Shown in pieces: positions 1 to 8,611 of a DNA stretch of 64,000 nucleotides; within the stretch, counting starts at the first letter, position 1; each line of letters starts with the position of its first letter. The notes under the pieces were generated by a model that did no database searches, was not told the origin of the DNA, and worked only from the letters and a program-made list of their open reading frames with translations. Both the position numbers and the translations under genes were made by a program. The stretch is from NCBI RefSeq assembly GCF_947495255.1, contig NZ_CANLYI010000006.1, positions 62,001-126,000 of the forward strand. Reading direction: 5' to 3'. The stretch comes from an uncultured Winogradskyella sp. GTDB taxonomy: Bacteria; Bacteroidota; Bacteroidia; Flavobacteriales; Flavobacteriaceae.

Positions 1-507
1 TTAAAACATCGTGATAATATGAATGACGATTGGCAAGCCGTTATACCAGGAGAAGTGCAAGTAATGTCTGCAGGAACAGGAGTTCAGCATTCTGAAATCA
101 ATGGTTCTGTTGAAGAGCATTTAAGTTTGTTTCAAATTTGGATTATTCCTGAAAAGCGAAATGTTCAACCTCGTTACAGTCAAAAAATGTTTAAAGCTGA
201 AAATAGAAAAGGAAAGCTTCAGACTTTGGTAACATCATTTAAAAATGAAGATAAAGAAAGTTTAAAAATTCATCAAGATGTAAAACTTTCAAGAATTGAT
301 TTATCTGAGGAGGAAGAATTTACATATGATATTAAAAGTGAAGGTCATGGCGTTTATGTGATGATTATTTCAGGTGATATTAATTTTGAAACCGAAGATT
401 TAAAAACGAGAGATGCCATTGGTATTTCAGAAACAAATAGCTTTCAACTTAAATCAAATTCAGACAGTGAATTATTATTTATTGAAGTTCCAATGATTAA
501 AATATAG
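1..507 (+). CDS. Pirin family protein (5' end outside window)
   Basis: This is the C-terminal part of a pirin-like bicupin related to E. coli YhhW. The frame is open from base 1 and reads through to a TAG at 505-507, so the true start lies upstream; the ATG at 19 is internal. The segments VMSAGTGVQHSE, LFQIWIIPE and the closing ELLFIEVP match the end of the first cupin and the second cupin of the family. YhhW-type pirins are cytoplasmic metal-binding proteins, some with quercetinase activity; the first-cupin metal ligands are mostly off the edge, so activity cannot be judged. A strong hairpin terminator follows at 531-558. Family assignment is firm, substrate unknown. Confidence 0.9.
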   Translation, partial: LKHRDNMNDDWQAVIPGEVQVMSAGTGVQHSEINGSVEEHLSLFQIWIIPEKRNVQPRYSQKMFKAENRKGKLQTLVTSFKNEDKESLKIHQDVKLSRIDLSEEEEFTYDIKSEGHGVYVMIISGDINFETEDLKTRDAIGISETNSFQLKSNSDSELLFIEVPMIKI

Positions 508-530
508 TTTTTCGTTCATAATTATAGCAG

Positions 531-558
531 AAGCATCACAAATCGTGATGCTTTTTTT
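531..558 (+). terminator. Rho-independent terminator of the pirin gene
   Basis: A perfect 9-bp stem (AAGCATCAC, 531-539, with GTGATGCTT, 545-553) around a 5-nt loop is followed by a run of T to 558. It sits 24 nt after the pirin stop codon. Confidence 0.9.
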
Positions 559-569
559 ATTTAAAATGC

Positions 570-577
570 GATATTTG
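570..577 (+). promoter_or_regulatory. Candidate -7 element for the ettA operon
   Basis: GATATTTG differs from the Bacteroidota -7 consensus TAnnTTTG at one position and lies 37 nt before the ATG at 615. No clear -33 TTG is present, so this is a weak call. Confidence 0.4.
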
Positions 578-614
578 TATAATAACTAACTAGTAAAACT
601 AAAAGATTAAGAAT

Positions 615-797
615 ATGGCGATGAATAAAAATACAGTATTGTCTTGGGCAACTTGGATAATGATATTTGTAGGATGTGGATTAATTGCTCTTGGCGCATT
701 TAGATATGATGATGTAGCAGGTTGGGGATTTGCAGCTGTTGGTGGTGGATTTTTTTGTATCGCTTGGGTTTTTAACGCATTAAAAGGTCGCGTTTAA
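615..797 (+). CDS. Small two-helix membrane protein (CAL67264 family)
   Basis: A 60-residue protein with two hydrophobic helices (about residues 10-28 and 36-54) and a short basic tail ending LKGRV. I recognise it as the small flavobacterial membrane family named CAL67264 in automated annotation; its function is unknown. It lies 51 nt upstream of ettA on the same strand, an arrangement that suggests co-transcription. A second ATG at 621 is an equally possible start. Being so short and hydrophobic, it may be a subunit or modulator rather than an enzyme, but nothing in the sequence says of what. Confidence 0.75.
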   Translation: MAMNKNTVLSWATWIMIFVGCGLIALGAFRYDDVAGWGFAAVGGGFFCIAWVFNALKGRV

Positions 798-848
798 TCC
801 GATTAGATAATTTTAAACTATTTAAAAACAAACTTTTATACCTATACA

Positions 849-2540
849 ATGAGTGACGATAAAAAAGTAATTTTTGCTATGTCTGGTCTTACAAAGACCT
901 TTCCTGGAGCAAACACACCTGTTTTAAAAAACATATATTTAAGTTTCTTCTATGGAGCTAAAATTGGTATTCTTGGTTTAAACGGGTCAGGTAAATCTAC
1001 CTTATTAAAGATAATTGCAGGCGTTGATAAAAATTATCAAGGTGATGTGGTTTTTCAACCAGGTTATACGGTTGGCTATTTAGAACAAGAACCACAATTA
1101 GACGATGATAAAACGGTTATGGAAATCGTTAGAGAAGGTGCTGCAGAAACAGTAGCAATTCTTGATGAATACAACAGTATTAATGATCAGTTTGGTTTAG
1201 AAGAAGTATATAGCGATGCAGATAAGATGGAAAAGCTTATGAATCGCCAAGCTGAATTACAAGATCAAATTGATGCATCAAATGCATGGGAATTAGATAC
1301 CAAGCTAGAAATCGCTATGGATGCTTTGCGTACTCCAGATGGTGATAAGAAGATAGGTGTACTTTCTGGTGGTGAGCGTCGTCGTGTTGCCTTATGTCGT
1401 TTATTACTGCAAGAACCAGATGTATTGTTATTAGATGAGCCAACTAACCATTTAGATGCAGAGTCTGTACATTGGTTAGAGCATCATTTAGCGCAATATA
1501 AAGGAACTGTAATCGCTGTAACGCACGATAGATATTTCTTAGATAATGTTGCTGGTTGGATTTTAGAACTCGATAGAGGTGAAGGTATTCCATGGAAAGG
1601 GAATTACTCATCTTGGTTAGATCAAAAATCTACACGTATGGCTCAAGAGAGCAAAGTAGCTTCTAAACGTCAGAAAACATTAGAGCGCGAGTTAGATTGG
1701 GTACGTCAAGGTGCAAAAGGAAGACAAACTAAGCAGAAGGCGCGTTTAAAAAATTACGATAAATTGATGAGTCAAGATCAAAAGCAACTTGACGAGAAGT
1801 TAGAAATCTATATTCCAAATGGTCCACGTTTAGGAACTAATGTTATTGAAGCCTCTGGTGTTGCAAAAGCTTATGACGACAAGTTGTTATATGACGATTT
1901 AAACTTTAATTTACCTCAAGCAGGAATTGTAGGTATTATTGGCCCAAATGGTGCAGGTAAAACTACCATTTTCAGAATGATAATGGGAGAGGAGAATCCT
2001 GATAAAGGAGAGTTTAAAGTGGGAGAAACAGCAAAGATTGCATACGTTGATCAAAAACACTCTAACATAGATCCAGAAAAAACAATTTGGCAAAACTTTA
2101 GTGACGAACAAGAGTTAGTTATGATGGGTGGAAAAGAAGTGAATTCTAGAGCCTATTTAAGCCGTTTTAATTTCTCTGGAGGAGAACAAAACAAAAAAGT
2201 AAAATTACTTTCTGGTGGTGAGCGTAACCGTTTACATTTAGCAATGACGTTAAAAGAAGAAGGTAATGTATTACTTTTAGATGAGCCAACTAATGATTTA
2301 GATGTTAATACATTAAGAGCTTTAGAGGAAGGTTTGGAGAACTTTGCAGGTTGTGCAGTTGTGATTAGTCACGATAGATGGTTCTTAGATAGAATCTGTA
2401 CGCATATTTTGGCTTTTGAAGGTGATTCACAAGTCTATTTCTTCGAAGGAGGATTTAGTGAATACGAAGAAAATAAAAAGAAACGTTTAGGTGGTGATTT
2501 AATGCCAAAACGAATTAAGTATAGAAAGTTAGTTAGATAA
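849..2540 (+). CDS. ettA: Energy-dependent translational throttle protein EttA
   Basis: A soluble ABC-F ATPase of 563 residues with two nucleotide-binding domains and no membrane segments. Walker A motifs are at 43-51 (GLNGSGKST) and 365-373 (GPNGAGKTT); signatures at 172-179 (LSGGERRR) and 454-461 (LSGGERNR); the first Walker B ends LLLDEPTNHLD near 193-203. The charged linker between the domains (about 245-325) is the P-site tRNA interaction motif of the family. EttA binds the ribosomal E site and gates the first elongation step according to ATP/ADP. Length matches E. coli EttA (about 555). The small membrane gene upstream and the terminator at 2563-2591 frame a two-gene unit. Confidence 0.96.
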   Translation: MSDDKKVIFAMSGLTKTFPGANTPVLKNIYLSFFYGAKIGILGLNGSGKSTLLKIIAGVDKNYQGDVVFQPGYTVGYLEQEPQLDDDKTVMEIVREGAAETVAILDEYNSINDQFGLEEVYSDADKMEKLMNRQAELQDQIDASNAWELDTKLEIAMDALRTPDGDKKIGVLSGGERRRVALCRLLLQEPDVLLLDEPTNHLDAESVHWLEHHLAQYKGTVIAVTHDRYFLDNVAGWILELDRGEGIPWKGNYSSWLDQKSTRMAQESKVASKRQKTLERELDWVRQGAKGRQTKQKARLKNYDKLMSQDQKQLDEKLEIYIPNGPRLGTNVIEASGVAKAYDDKLLYDDLNFNLPQAGIVGIIGPNGAGKTTIFRMIMGEENPDKGEFKVGETAKIAYVDQKHSNIDPEKTIWQNFSDEQELVMMGGKEVNSRAYLSRFNFSGGEQNKKVKLLSGGERNRLHLAMTLKEEGNVLLLDEPTNDLDVNTLRALEEGLENFAGCAVVISHDRWFLDRICTHILAFEGDSQVYFFEGGFSEYEENKKKRLGGDLMPKRIKYRKLVR

Positions 2541-2562
2541 TTTTATTCTAATAAAACCAATC

Positions 2563-2591
2563 AAAAAAGCCTACATATTGTAGGCTTTTTT
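2563..2591. terminator. Bidirectional terminator between ettA and the 2596-2790 gene
   Basis: A perfect 13-bp stem, AAAAAAGCCTACA (2563-2575) with TGTAGGCTTTTTT (2579-2591) around a TAT loop. The A run on one side and T run on the other let it serve both converging genes. Confidence 0.92.
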
Positions 2592-2595
2592 AGTT

Positions 2596-2790
2596 TTAGT
2601 ATATATGGTTGTTACTTGTAAAATAATTTTCTTCAATATCAAGATTTTCTAGTTCCTTATAATTCCCATTGAATTTATCAATTTCGTTCTTAATAGATGC
2701 GTCGTGTTCATGAGCATACAAATCAGATTTGCTATAGATAGTATATATTAAAAAAAGTATAAAGAATAGAATAAGAAGTGCTACTTCCAT
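2596..2790 (-). CDS. Small single-pass membrane protein, unknown
   Basis: A 64-residue protein with one N-terminal hydrophobic helix (residues about 3-20, MEVALLILFFILFLIYTIYS) and an acidic soluble tail. I do not recognise a family. It begins 9 nt after the stop of the 74-residue membrane gene on the same strand, and its own stop lies 4 nt from a bidirectional terminator, which supports a real two-gene transcript. The topology is that of a membrane-anchored peptide; no catalytic motif is visible. Confidence 0.6.
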   Translation of the reverse strand: MEVALLILFFILFLIYTIYSKSDLYAHEHDASIKNEIDKFNGNYKELENLDIEENYFTSNNHIY

Positions 2791-2799
2791 AACCTACAT

Positions 2800-3024
2800 T
2801 TAATTGTCTCCATAAAGATGACCACTTGGTGTATCTTCACCAGAGTCTTCATAATCTTTAAATGCATTAGTTTGCATTAATTTTTTGTTTTCAGCCTTTA
2901 ACTTATACATCTTTAGAATTGCAACAATAATAAGTACTAAAAACACCGTAGCTACTGAAATTAAAATCATGGTAAGTTGCGTAGTAGTCACAATCAGAGC
3001 CTTAGAGAGTAGATTTTTAAGCAT
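2800..3024 (-). CDS. Small membrane protein with coiled tail, unknown
   Basis: A 74-residue protein with a hydrophobic helix at about 19-40 followed by a basic, heptad-like stretch (LKMYKLKAENKKL) and an acidic C-terminus. An in-frame Met at residue 19 would give a 56-residue form starting directly with the membrane helix; both starts are possible. It is first in a two-gene minus-strand unit. A TATCTTAG element (3064 to 3057, minus strand) 32 nt upstream resembles a Bacteroidota -7 box. No known function. Confidence 0.6.
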   Translation of the reverse strand: MLKNLLSKALIVTTTQLTMILISVATVFLVLIIVAILKMYKLKAENKKLMQTNAFKDYEDSGEDTPSGHLYGDN

Positions 3025-3433
3025 ATCTTTTGGTATAGAATTGGGGTTCTAAAATGCTAAGATAGAAAAAATCTAATTCTTAATTCTTTAATTTTAAATT
3101 AATTACGTTTAATAATTGTAAAAATCACCGATTAAGAGTTTGTTAAATCCGTTAAACAACAGTGTTTTATAGCGAAGTACGACTTTTGTTGATTAGATAA
3201 AACTTTAAATTTTAACATTTAATAATTATATAGTGAAGTCATATCTTTTTAATTCTATTCATTTTTTAGGTTATCAAATGTTATTTAGTACAATTCGTAA
3301 AATAATTTCAGCATAAATTGTAACATTTTTATAATTAGATCTACCTATATTTTAGTAAGTAAAGTTTTTATAGTCTTAAAAAATTACCGAAATTGTTAAC
3401 CTTAAACTGTTCAACTTAATAATACGATACAAT
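3025..3433. other. AT-rich divergent intergenic region
   Basis: 409 nt between divergent genes without a credible ORF or structured RNA. It holds a minus-strand -7-like TATCTTAG at 3057-3064 and a plus-strand TATATTTT at 3346-3353 that could serve the long operon starting at 3434. Neither has a well-spaced TTG, so both are tentative. Confidence 0.5.
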
Positions 3434-4780
3434 ATGTCTGATGATTTTGATTTATTAGAAACAAATTCCAACGAAAAAACAGCGAAAGTCGATGTAAATT
3501 GGGGAAAAGCCATAGACCAAATGAAGTCTAAATTGGCACAGGAAGATGATCCTGAAAGTCGTCAGAAAATATTAAATGCAACATTAGATAATGTTGTTGA
3601 TATGGCGGAAAAAGATAGAACCACTTTATTAGATGCTATTAAAGACTTAACGGATTACCAAGATGAAGTTGGGATTATGTTCGAAGGTTTTTCAGCCTTA
3701 AATGCTTCAGAACAAAAAATCATTGATGATTCAATAAAACGTTTAGAGCGCGCAAAAGTTGAGTTAGAAGATGCAAATGCAAAGCCAGATACATTTTGGA
3801 ACAATCTTTTCGGTAGAAAAGGAAAAATAAAAACCGCAGAACAAGAGCTTAAAGAAGCTCAAAAAGTGCGTGATGCTGCAGATAATAAAGCAAAAGCGAT
3901 GTTTCAGCAACGTATTGAAACTGCAGATGTACAAACCTTATTAAATGAATTGTCATTTAAGAGTCAAGCAGCAGTAAAACGTTTAAAAGACAGAGAGATT
4001 GAAATTAAAGAAGTAGAAGAAAGTCTTAAAACAGCTATTGTAGAAGCATCTAACAATCATACAAAAGCACTTCAGAAGAAAAAAGAAGTAGAGGATAAGC
4101 TCGAAACTGAATATGCTTTATTAAAACAAGCACGTCAAGCTTTAGAAGAAGTTGCCGATAAACAATCAGAAGAATACTCTAAGGCTCTAGGTGCTGTAAC
4201 AACATTAGAGCAAAAAGTAGAAGAATTAGAAGGACTTAAAAATGCGTATACTACGCTAGCCGCTTCAAAAGATAGTTTTGTTCACAAACATAATCTTACT
4301 ATTAAAGTTTTAACGTCGTTACGTAGCAACTTACAAACGCATCGTGCAAAATTAAAGTCAGATACAGACGAGCGTCTTAAATATTACGATGGTTACGTTG
4401 TGGCTTTAAAAGCACGTACAGATCAAGAGTTTGCAGCCATTTTAGAACATTTAGGAGTTAAAACAGATGAGCATATTGGTGAAACTTTAGCATCAATGCA
4501 TACAGCAAGTGCTAAAGCACGTCAAGAAATGATGGACAACATTCCTGTTCACGAAAAAGTAATGCAAGGTGTTTACGGAAGTTATGCTGAAGCTTTACAA
4601 GAAATTAGAGAAAAGGATAAGTCTATTCAAAAGAATTTCGCAGATCGTTACGGAATTGATATGAAAGAAATTTTTGAAGATTATTACGCAGCAGATGCAA
4701 ATGCACCATCTGGTGATGGAGGAGGAGAGCCAGCAGGCGAACCAAAGCCAGAAGCTGGTGATGATGACCTTTTAGGATAA
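3434..4780 (+). CDS. Large coiled-coil protein, first gene of an unknown conserved cluster
   Basis: A 448-residue, highly charged, soluble protein without signal peptide or membrane segment. Residues about 90-310 are mostly heptad-like helix rich in K, E, Q and A; the helical region is interrupted near 122-135 by a W-containing loop (FWNNLFGRKG). The C-terminal 30 residues are a flexible Gly/Pro/Glu/Asp tail. I recall close relatives throughout Flavobacteriaceae under loose labels such as microtubule-binding protein, which I do not trust. It opens a same-strand run that includes an AAA+ ATPase and several membrane proteins, so a scaffold or filament role in that system is plausible. It vaguely resembles TelA-type helical proteins but has no diagnostic motif. 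Confidence 0.7.
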   Translation: MSDDFDLLETNSNEKTAKVDVNWGKAIDQMKSKLAQEDDPESRQKILNATLDNVVDMAEKDRTTLLDAIKDLTDYQDEVGIMFEGFSALNASEQKIIDDSIKRLERAKVELEDANAKPDTFWNNLFGRKGKIKTAEQELKEAQKVRDAADNKAKAMFQQRIETADVQTLLNELSFKSQAAVKRLKDREIEIKEVEESLKTAIVEASNNHTKALQKKKEVEDKLETEYALLKQARQALEEVADKQSEEYSKALGAVTTLEQKVEELEGLKNAYTTLAASKDSFVHKHNLTIKVLTSLRSNLQTHRAKLKSDTDERLKYYDGYVVALKARTDQEFAAILEHLGVKTDEHIGETLASMHTASAKARQEMMDNIPVHEKVMQGVYGSYAEALQEIREKDKSIQKNFADRYGIDMKEIFEDYYAADANAPSGDGGGEPAGEPKPEAGDDDLLG

Positions 4781-4790
4781 TTTAATGATG

Positions 4791-4888
4791 GCGTTACCTA
4801 CTTTTGTTTTAAGGACAAAAGTAGGTCAGGCTTTCCACTATATCTTTTTTTAGAAAAAGAAAAAAGGATGCCGTTTCAATCCTTAACG
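4791..4888. repeat. Interspersed flavobacterial intergenic repeat with two hairpins
   Basis: A compact element bounded by short inverted ends (CGTTA at 4792-4796, TAACG at 4884-4888). It contains a perfect 12-bp hairpin, ACCTACTTTTGT (4796-4807) with ACAAAAGTAGGT (4815-4826), then a second A/T-rich hairpin from ATCTTTTTTT near 4845 to AAAAAAGGAT near 4869, and ends with a TGCC...ATCCTTAACG block. I recall elements of this layout repeated between genes in many Flavobacteriaceae genomes. No second copy is in this window. It could terminate or attenuate transcription after 4780. Confidence 0.65.
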
Positions 4889-4940
4889 TAAAAAAAAACA
4901 ATTTTTACTTATTTTCATTTAGTTATAGCTAAGTGTTTCA

Positions 4941-5510
4941 ATGGAAGACTTTTTAAGAACAATAAAATTAATTGATACTTTCTCTACTACTTTGAATGTG
5001 TCTAGGTCCAAGTTTACTTCAGCTTTGCGTAATAATGTTGATGAAGCAGATATTGATGGATTGCTTTCTGGTGCATTTGAAGCATTTTCCTCAAGCGATA
5101 ATATATTTACAGGTTCTGTTAATCAGAATGGCTTTAAGATAAGAAAAAGAAAACGTGCTTTTGAAAGTACTTTTATAAAAGCAACGGCAGAAGGTAAGCT
5201 TATTGAAAAAGGAGGTGCATTGGAAATTGATGTCCAAATTAATACTTCTAATAACCATATGATTTTGTTTTTTGGAGTTTTGACGATATTCTTTTTTATG
5301 GCTTTTAGTTTGTTAATAATTCGAGCTTTTTTTTTAGATAATGAATTTTCAACAATAATAAAAATAGTCCCAATTGTAGGTATTTTTATTCTCGCCCTAT
5401 TTATGTTTGGAATTCCGTATTTAATTATGAAAAATGGCGTACAACATATAAAACAAGATTTAGAAAGAGAATTTCATTTTATCATAAGTAAATCTAATAC
5501 TCTAAAATGA
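4941..5510 (+). CDS. Membrane protein with N-terminal soluble domain, unknown
   Basis: 189 residues: a soluble region of about 100 residues with a basic patch (KIRKRKRAFE near 67-76), then two membrane helices (about 104-128 and 140-163) and a short cytoplasmic tail. There is no signal peptide. The stop overlaps the next start by 4 nt (ATGA), indicating translational coupling with the 348-residue gene. The soluble part, which alternates charged and beta-type stretches, could be a membrane-associated sensor domain, but I do not recognise a family. It belongs to the 3434-15578 cluster. Confidence 0.65.
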   Translation: MEDFLRTIKLIDTFSTTLNVSRSKFTSALRNNVDEADIDGLLSGAFEAFSSSDNIFTGSVNQNGFKIRKRKRAFESTFIKATAEGKLIEKGGALEIDVQINTSNNHMILFFGVLTIFFFMAFSLLIIRAFFLDNEFSTIIKIVPIVGIFILALFMFGIPYLIMKNGVQHIKQDLEREFHFIISKSNTLK

Positions 5511-6553
5511 TAGTTACACCATTAGATTCCGCAATATTAGATTCCAAAGAACAATATGTGTTTTATCACAAAATGATAGATTTCACATTAAAGGAACTTA
5601 TATATGCTGTTCAAGAAAAACAAATTTTAAACCAACAAGAAGTCTTGCTGTTTAAGCAATACAGTGATTTGCTATTATATTCAATCGAGGCAATGCGTGT
5701 AAAATACATGTATGACGACGAGGAAAATATGAAAGTTGATTTAACCGATTCTGGTTTTCCAAACTATTTAGAATTTAGATATTTATTTAACGATTTAGAA
5801 TTACGTGAAGAATACCTAGGAAAACTTACCAATACAGATGTCCTAAAAGAAGAATTTTTAGACACATTAATGCGAAAAAAAGAGCCTATCCCTAAACGTA
5901 AACTCTTTCAAGCAGCTTCAATTGTTTATTATACATCAGCTAAAAAAGAATATATTTTCAATCGTTTTGTACAAGGTAAAATATTACCAGCACCAGAAGG
6001 CTCTGAAGAAGAATACTTAGTTAGTTGGAGTTTCTATGATGTGTCTCATAACAGACCATACATTTGTTACATGTATTTTGATTATGATGGTAAAAATGTA
6101 GAAGATTATAAAGATGAAATTTATTCTATCCTTAAAAATGCAGCTGATCGCGATATGAATTTAGATACCATGGCTTACGCTATAGATAAACGATTACCAA
6201 AAGTATTTCCAAAACGTATAAGACGAGTAGACTTAGGACCTTTACATAATGTTTTTGCAAAGGACGAGAATAAAGTAACACATACCATATTACAAAGTAT
6301 CGCAAACAAAGAGATTCCTTTAGAGTCTTATGCAATTTCTTTTAAAATAGATGAATTGAAATCTGGTAGTGAATTTAAAGAAGGTAGCTTTTTTAGTAAA
6401 CAAACGTTTCAACGTTGGGATGCTATTTTTAGACAACGTTACGTTTTTGCACCACATAGAATTATTCAATTACTATATAATAAAACACCAGAGATTATGA
6501 ATAAATTGGCTTTGGCGCCAATTCAAATCTCTGAATTAAAAATGGATAAATAA
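5507..6553 (+). CDS. Soluble protein of the AAA+ cluster, unknown
   Basis: 348 residues, no signal peptide and no membrane helices. The sequence is mixed alpha/beta and rich in aromatic residues (for example VSWSFYDVSHNRPYICYMYF near 172-191). I do not recognise a family or catalytic motif. It is coupled to the upstream membrane gene by a 4-nt ATGA overlap and precedes the AAA+ ATPase by 94 nt, so it is probably an adaptor or partner of one of them. Codon use and AT content look like its neighbours, with no sign of recent transfer. Confidence 0.65.
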   Translation: MIVTPLDSAILDSKEQYVFYHKMIDFTLKELIYAVQEKQILNQQEVLLFKQYSDLLLYSIEAMRVKYMYDDEENMKVDLTDSGFPNYLEFRYLFNDLELREEYLGKLTNTDVLKEEFLDTLMRKKEPIPKRKLFQAASIVYYTSAKKEYIFNRFVQGKILPAPEGSEEEYLVSWSFYDVSHNRPYICYMYFDYDGKNVEDYKDEIYSILKNAADRDMNLDTMAYAIDKRLPKVFPKRIRRVDLGPLHNVFAKDENKVTHTILQSIANKEIPLESYAISFKIDELKSGSEFKEGSFFSKQTFQRWDAIFRQRYVFAPHRIIQLLYNKTPEIMNKLALAPIQISELKMDK

Positions 6554-6562
6554 TGGTTTAGT

Positions 6563-6640
6563 AGACTGTATACTAAAGACTAAATTAACGCAACAATAAG
6601 TCCGATAGCGTAAAAACTGAAGACTGCATACTGAAGACAA
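6563..6640 (+). repeat. Imperfect direct repeat in intergenic spacer
   Basis: Two copies of a roughly 18-nt unit, AGACTGTATACTAAAGAC (from 6563) and AGACTGCATACTGAAGAC (from 6621), lie 40 nt apart between the 348-residue gene and the AAA+ gene. They differ at two positions. Similar units occur as short tandem runs between genes in other flavobacteria, in my recollection; the function is unknown. Confidence 0.6.
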
Positions 6641-6647
6641 AAAATAA

Positions 6648-8609
6648 ATGGAACACAACTCAACTTTCCCTATAAAACAAAATGAACTAGATATGCTTCG
6701 AGATGAAGCAACTACATATTTAAAATCTATTCAATGGGAGCAAAGTCAACGCGCAAAAAACAAAGATAACGACGCAAAAGATGAATCTATCTTATTGTAT
6801 TTATCTCGAGCAAATAACGGAAGCAACGTTAATGTAACTTCAGTTTCAAAAACTATTTTGGCTTTAAAGAAACGTTTGTTGCCAGAATCTGTAGCACTTC
6901 CTATTTATTTAAATCAGACGTTGTTTGCTGTTCAAGAAGGATTAACACTTGGTATTTGGATTAAAGATAGCTTTTACGATGCGTCAGGTTTGTCTACGTT
7001 AAGCGAAAATAAATCGGCATTAGATAGTTCTGGTAGGCGTGAGTACGAAAGTAAAATGCACACATCAACGGCATTTATGTTGTTTTCTGCAGCTTATAAA
7101 ATTCTTCATGATTTAAAACCACATGCTTCTGATGATTTATCTGTGATGAAGCAGAAGTTTGCAGGTATTCCGGAAGTGTCTTTACTGACACCTTTAAAGG
7201 GAATTTCTTGTCAATTATTTTATTATGATAAGTATTTAGGTCATCCTGATATTATAAAATCCGATAAAGATGTTATCGATTTTACGGTAGTTTATTTTGA
7301 AGCTTTAATAGATGAAATTCAACTTAGAAAAAGTAGTTTAGAATACACAGAAACTATTGTTGATAGAACTTACAAACTCGAAAATTCAGAGTTTGCCATT
7401 TCTGGTTGGGATAATGCTTTCTCTGGTACAGCAAAAAGTATTGAATTTAACAAAATTCAGTTTGAACAAATTGTAGGAAACAGAGATGCCAAGCATTTTG
7501 CACGTCGTTTAACGGAACGTTTACTAAGTTATGATATAGAAGCTAAGAAAAACCCATTCCAAGAACTAGGAGGATTTATGCCTGTTTTTATGGGTTACGG
7601 AATTCCTGGAACAGGTAAAAGTATGTTGATTGCAGCTATTGCAACACGGTTAAAAGAACATTCAGATAATTTAGATATTCCGTTTTTATTCCACCCAATG
7701 CCAGATACGTTGATTAGTACATTTCAAGGTGGTTCTGCAGAAAAAATGGTAGAGTGGATGAAGCCTTTGCAAGATCCAACAAAATTAATTTTTGCACCAA
7801 TTGATGATGCAGAAAATAATTTACAAGAACGAACAGCTCAAGGTGTTTCTGCAGGTGTAAAAGAAGTGATTGGTGTATTTTTAAGATATACAGAAGGTGC
7901 TTATGCTGTAAATTACGGTAACAGTTCTATTGGCTTATTTACCAATTTACCAGAAATGTTGGATAAGGCTGTAATTTCTAGAGTACAAGGAAGATTTAAA
8001 ATTGATGGAGCGCGCACTGAGCACGATTTTGTTGATCAAGATTACATTTGGTGGAAGAAGTTACAAGACACAATGCCTGATTTTGTGAACATGAATGATC
8101 CTGAGGTATATAAATATTTATCGGATCAAGGATTGGCCAACAGTATGGGAGAAATTCTTAATGCTATAGAAAAACCTTCTGAAGCAAGAGTTCATGATAC
8201 GTTTGATAAAGTTGAAAAACTGCATCAGAATACTGACCACATGTTTTATGCAGCTTTATATAAAGAGATTCAGAAAATATTTCCGTTTTTCTCTTCAAGA
8301 GATGTTAGAAACATTCAATCTGCAATTTCATTACGACTTACGGATTTTGATTTAGAACAAGACTGGTTTGAAAACCCTGAAACCTATTTTAAAAAGGATT
8401 ACGAAACTAAATTCAACATGCTTCAAGAATTAATGAAGTCTAATATGAAAGGTTTAAATTTTTCAGATATTAGAAGACAAGAAGTAATTAGATATTTAGA
8501 TAACGTAGCAACCATTGCAGATACAGATTTTAAACGTAAAGTAGATGCTAGAGTAAATCAAATGAATATTGATACTAAGGCTCGCGAGCAGTTTGGGAAT
8601 AAAAATTAA
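6648..8609 (+). CDS. AAA+ ATPase of an unknown conserved cluster
   Basis: 653 residues with a classical AAA domain in the middle. Walker A is at 318-325 (GIPGTGKS). A STFQGGSAEKM segment at 357-367 occupies the pore-loop position. Walker B is the unusual LIFAPIDDAEN (380-390), with DD where DE is usual. Sensor 1 and the arginine region follow as LFTNLPEMLDKAVISRVQGRF. The N-terminal 300 residues are a cluster-specific helical domain without a known match. Such ATPases remodel or unfold a partner; the likely partners are the coiled-coil and membrane proteins encoded around it. The next gene starts 2 nt after its stop. The AAA assignment is firm, the role unknown. Confidence 0.85.
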   Translation: MEHNSTFPIKQNELDMLRDEATTYLKSIQWEQSQRAKNKDNDAKDESILLYLSRANNGSNVNVTSVSKTILALKKRLLPESVALPIYLNQTLFAVQEGLTLGIWIKDSFYDASGLSTLSENKSALDSSGRREYESKMHTSTAFMLFSAAYKILHDLKPHASDDLSVMKQKFAGIPEVSLLTPLKGISCQLFYYDKYLGHPDIIKSDKDVIDFTVVYFEALIDEIQLRKSSLEYTETIVDRTYKLENSEFAISGWDNAFSGTAKSIEFNKIQFEQIVGNRDAKHFARRLTERLLSYDIEAKKNPFQELGGFMPVFMGYGIPGTGKSMLIAAIATRLKEHSDNLDIPFLFHPMPDTLISTFQGGSAEKMVEWMKPLQDPTKLIFAPIDDAENNLQERTAQGVSAGVKEVIGVFLRYTEGAYAVNYGNSSIGLFTNLPEMLDKAVISRVQGRFKIDGARTEHDFVDQDYIWWKKLQDTMPDFVNMNDPEVYKYLSDQGLANSMGEILNAIEKPSEARVHDTFDKVEKLHQNTDHMFYAALYKEIQKIFPFFSSRDVRNIQSAISLRLTDFDLEQDWFENPETYFKKDYETKFNMLQELMKSNMKGLNFSDIRRQEVIRYLDNVATIADTDFKRKVDARVNQMNIDTKAREQFGNKN

Positions 8610-8611
8610 TA

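Noticed and set aside
3434-4780. TelA or toxic-anion-resistance label for the coiled-coil protein
   Set aside because: Only general helical character is shared; no TelA motif is visible and no tellurite-type genes are nearby.
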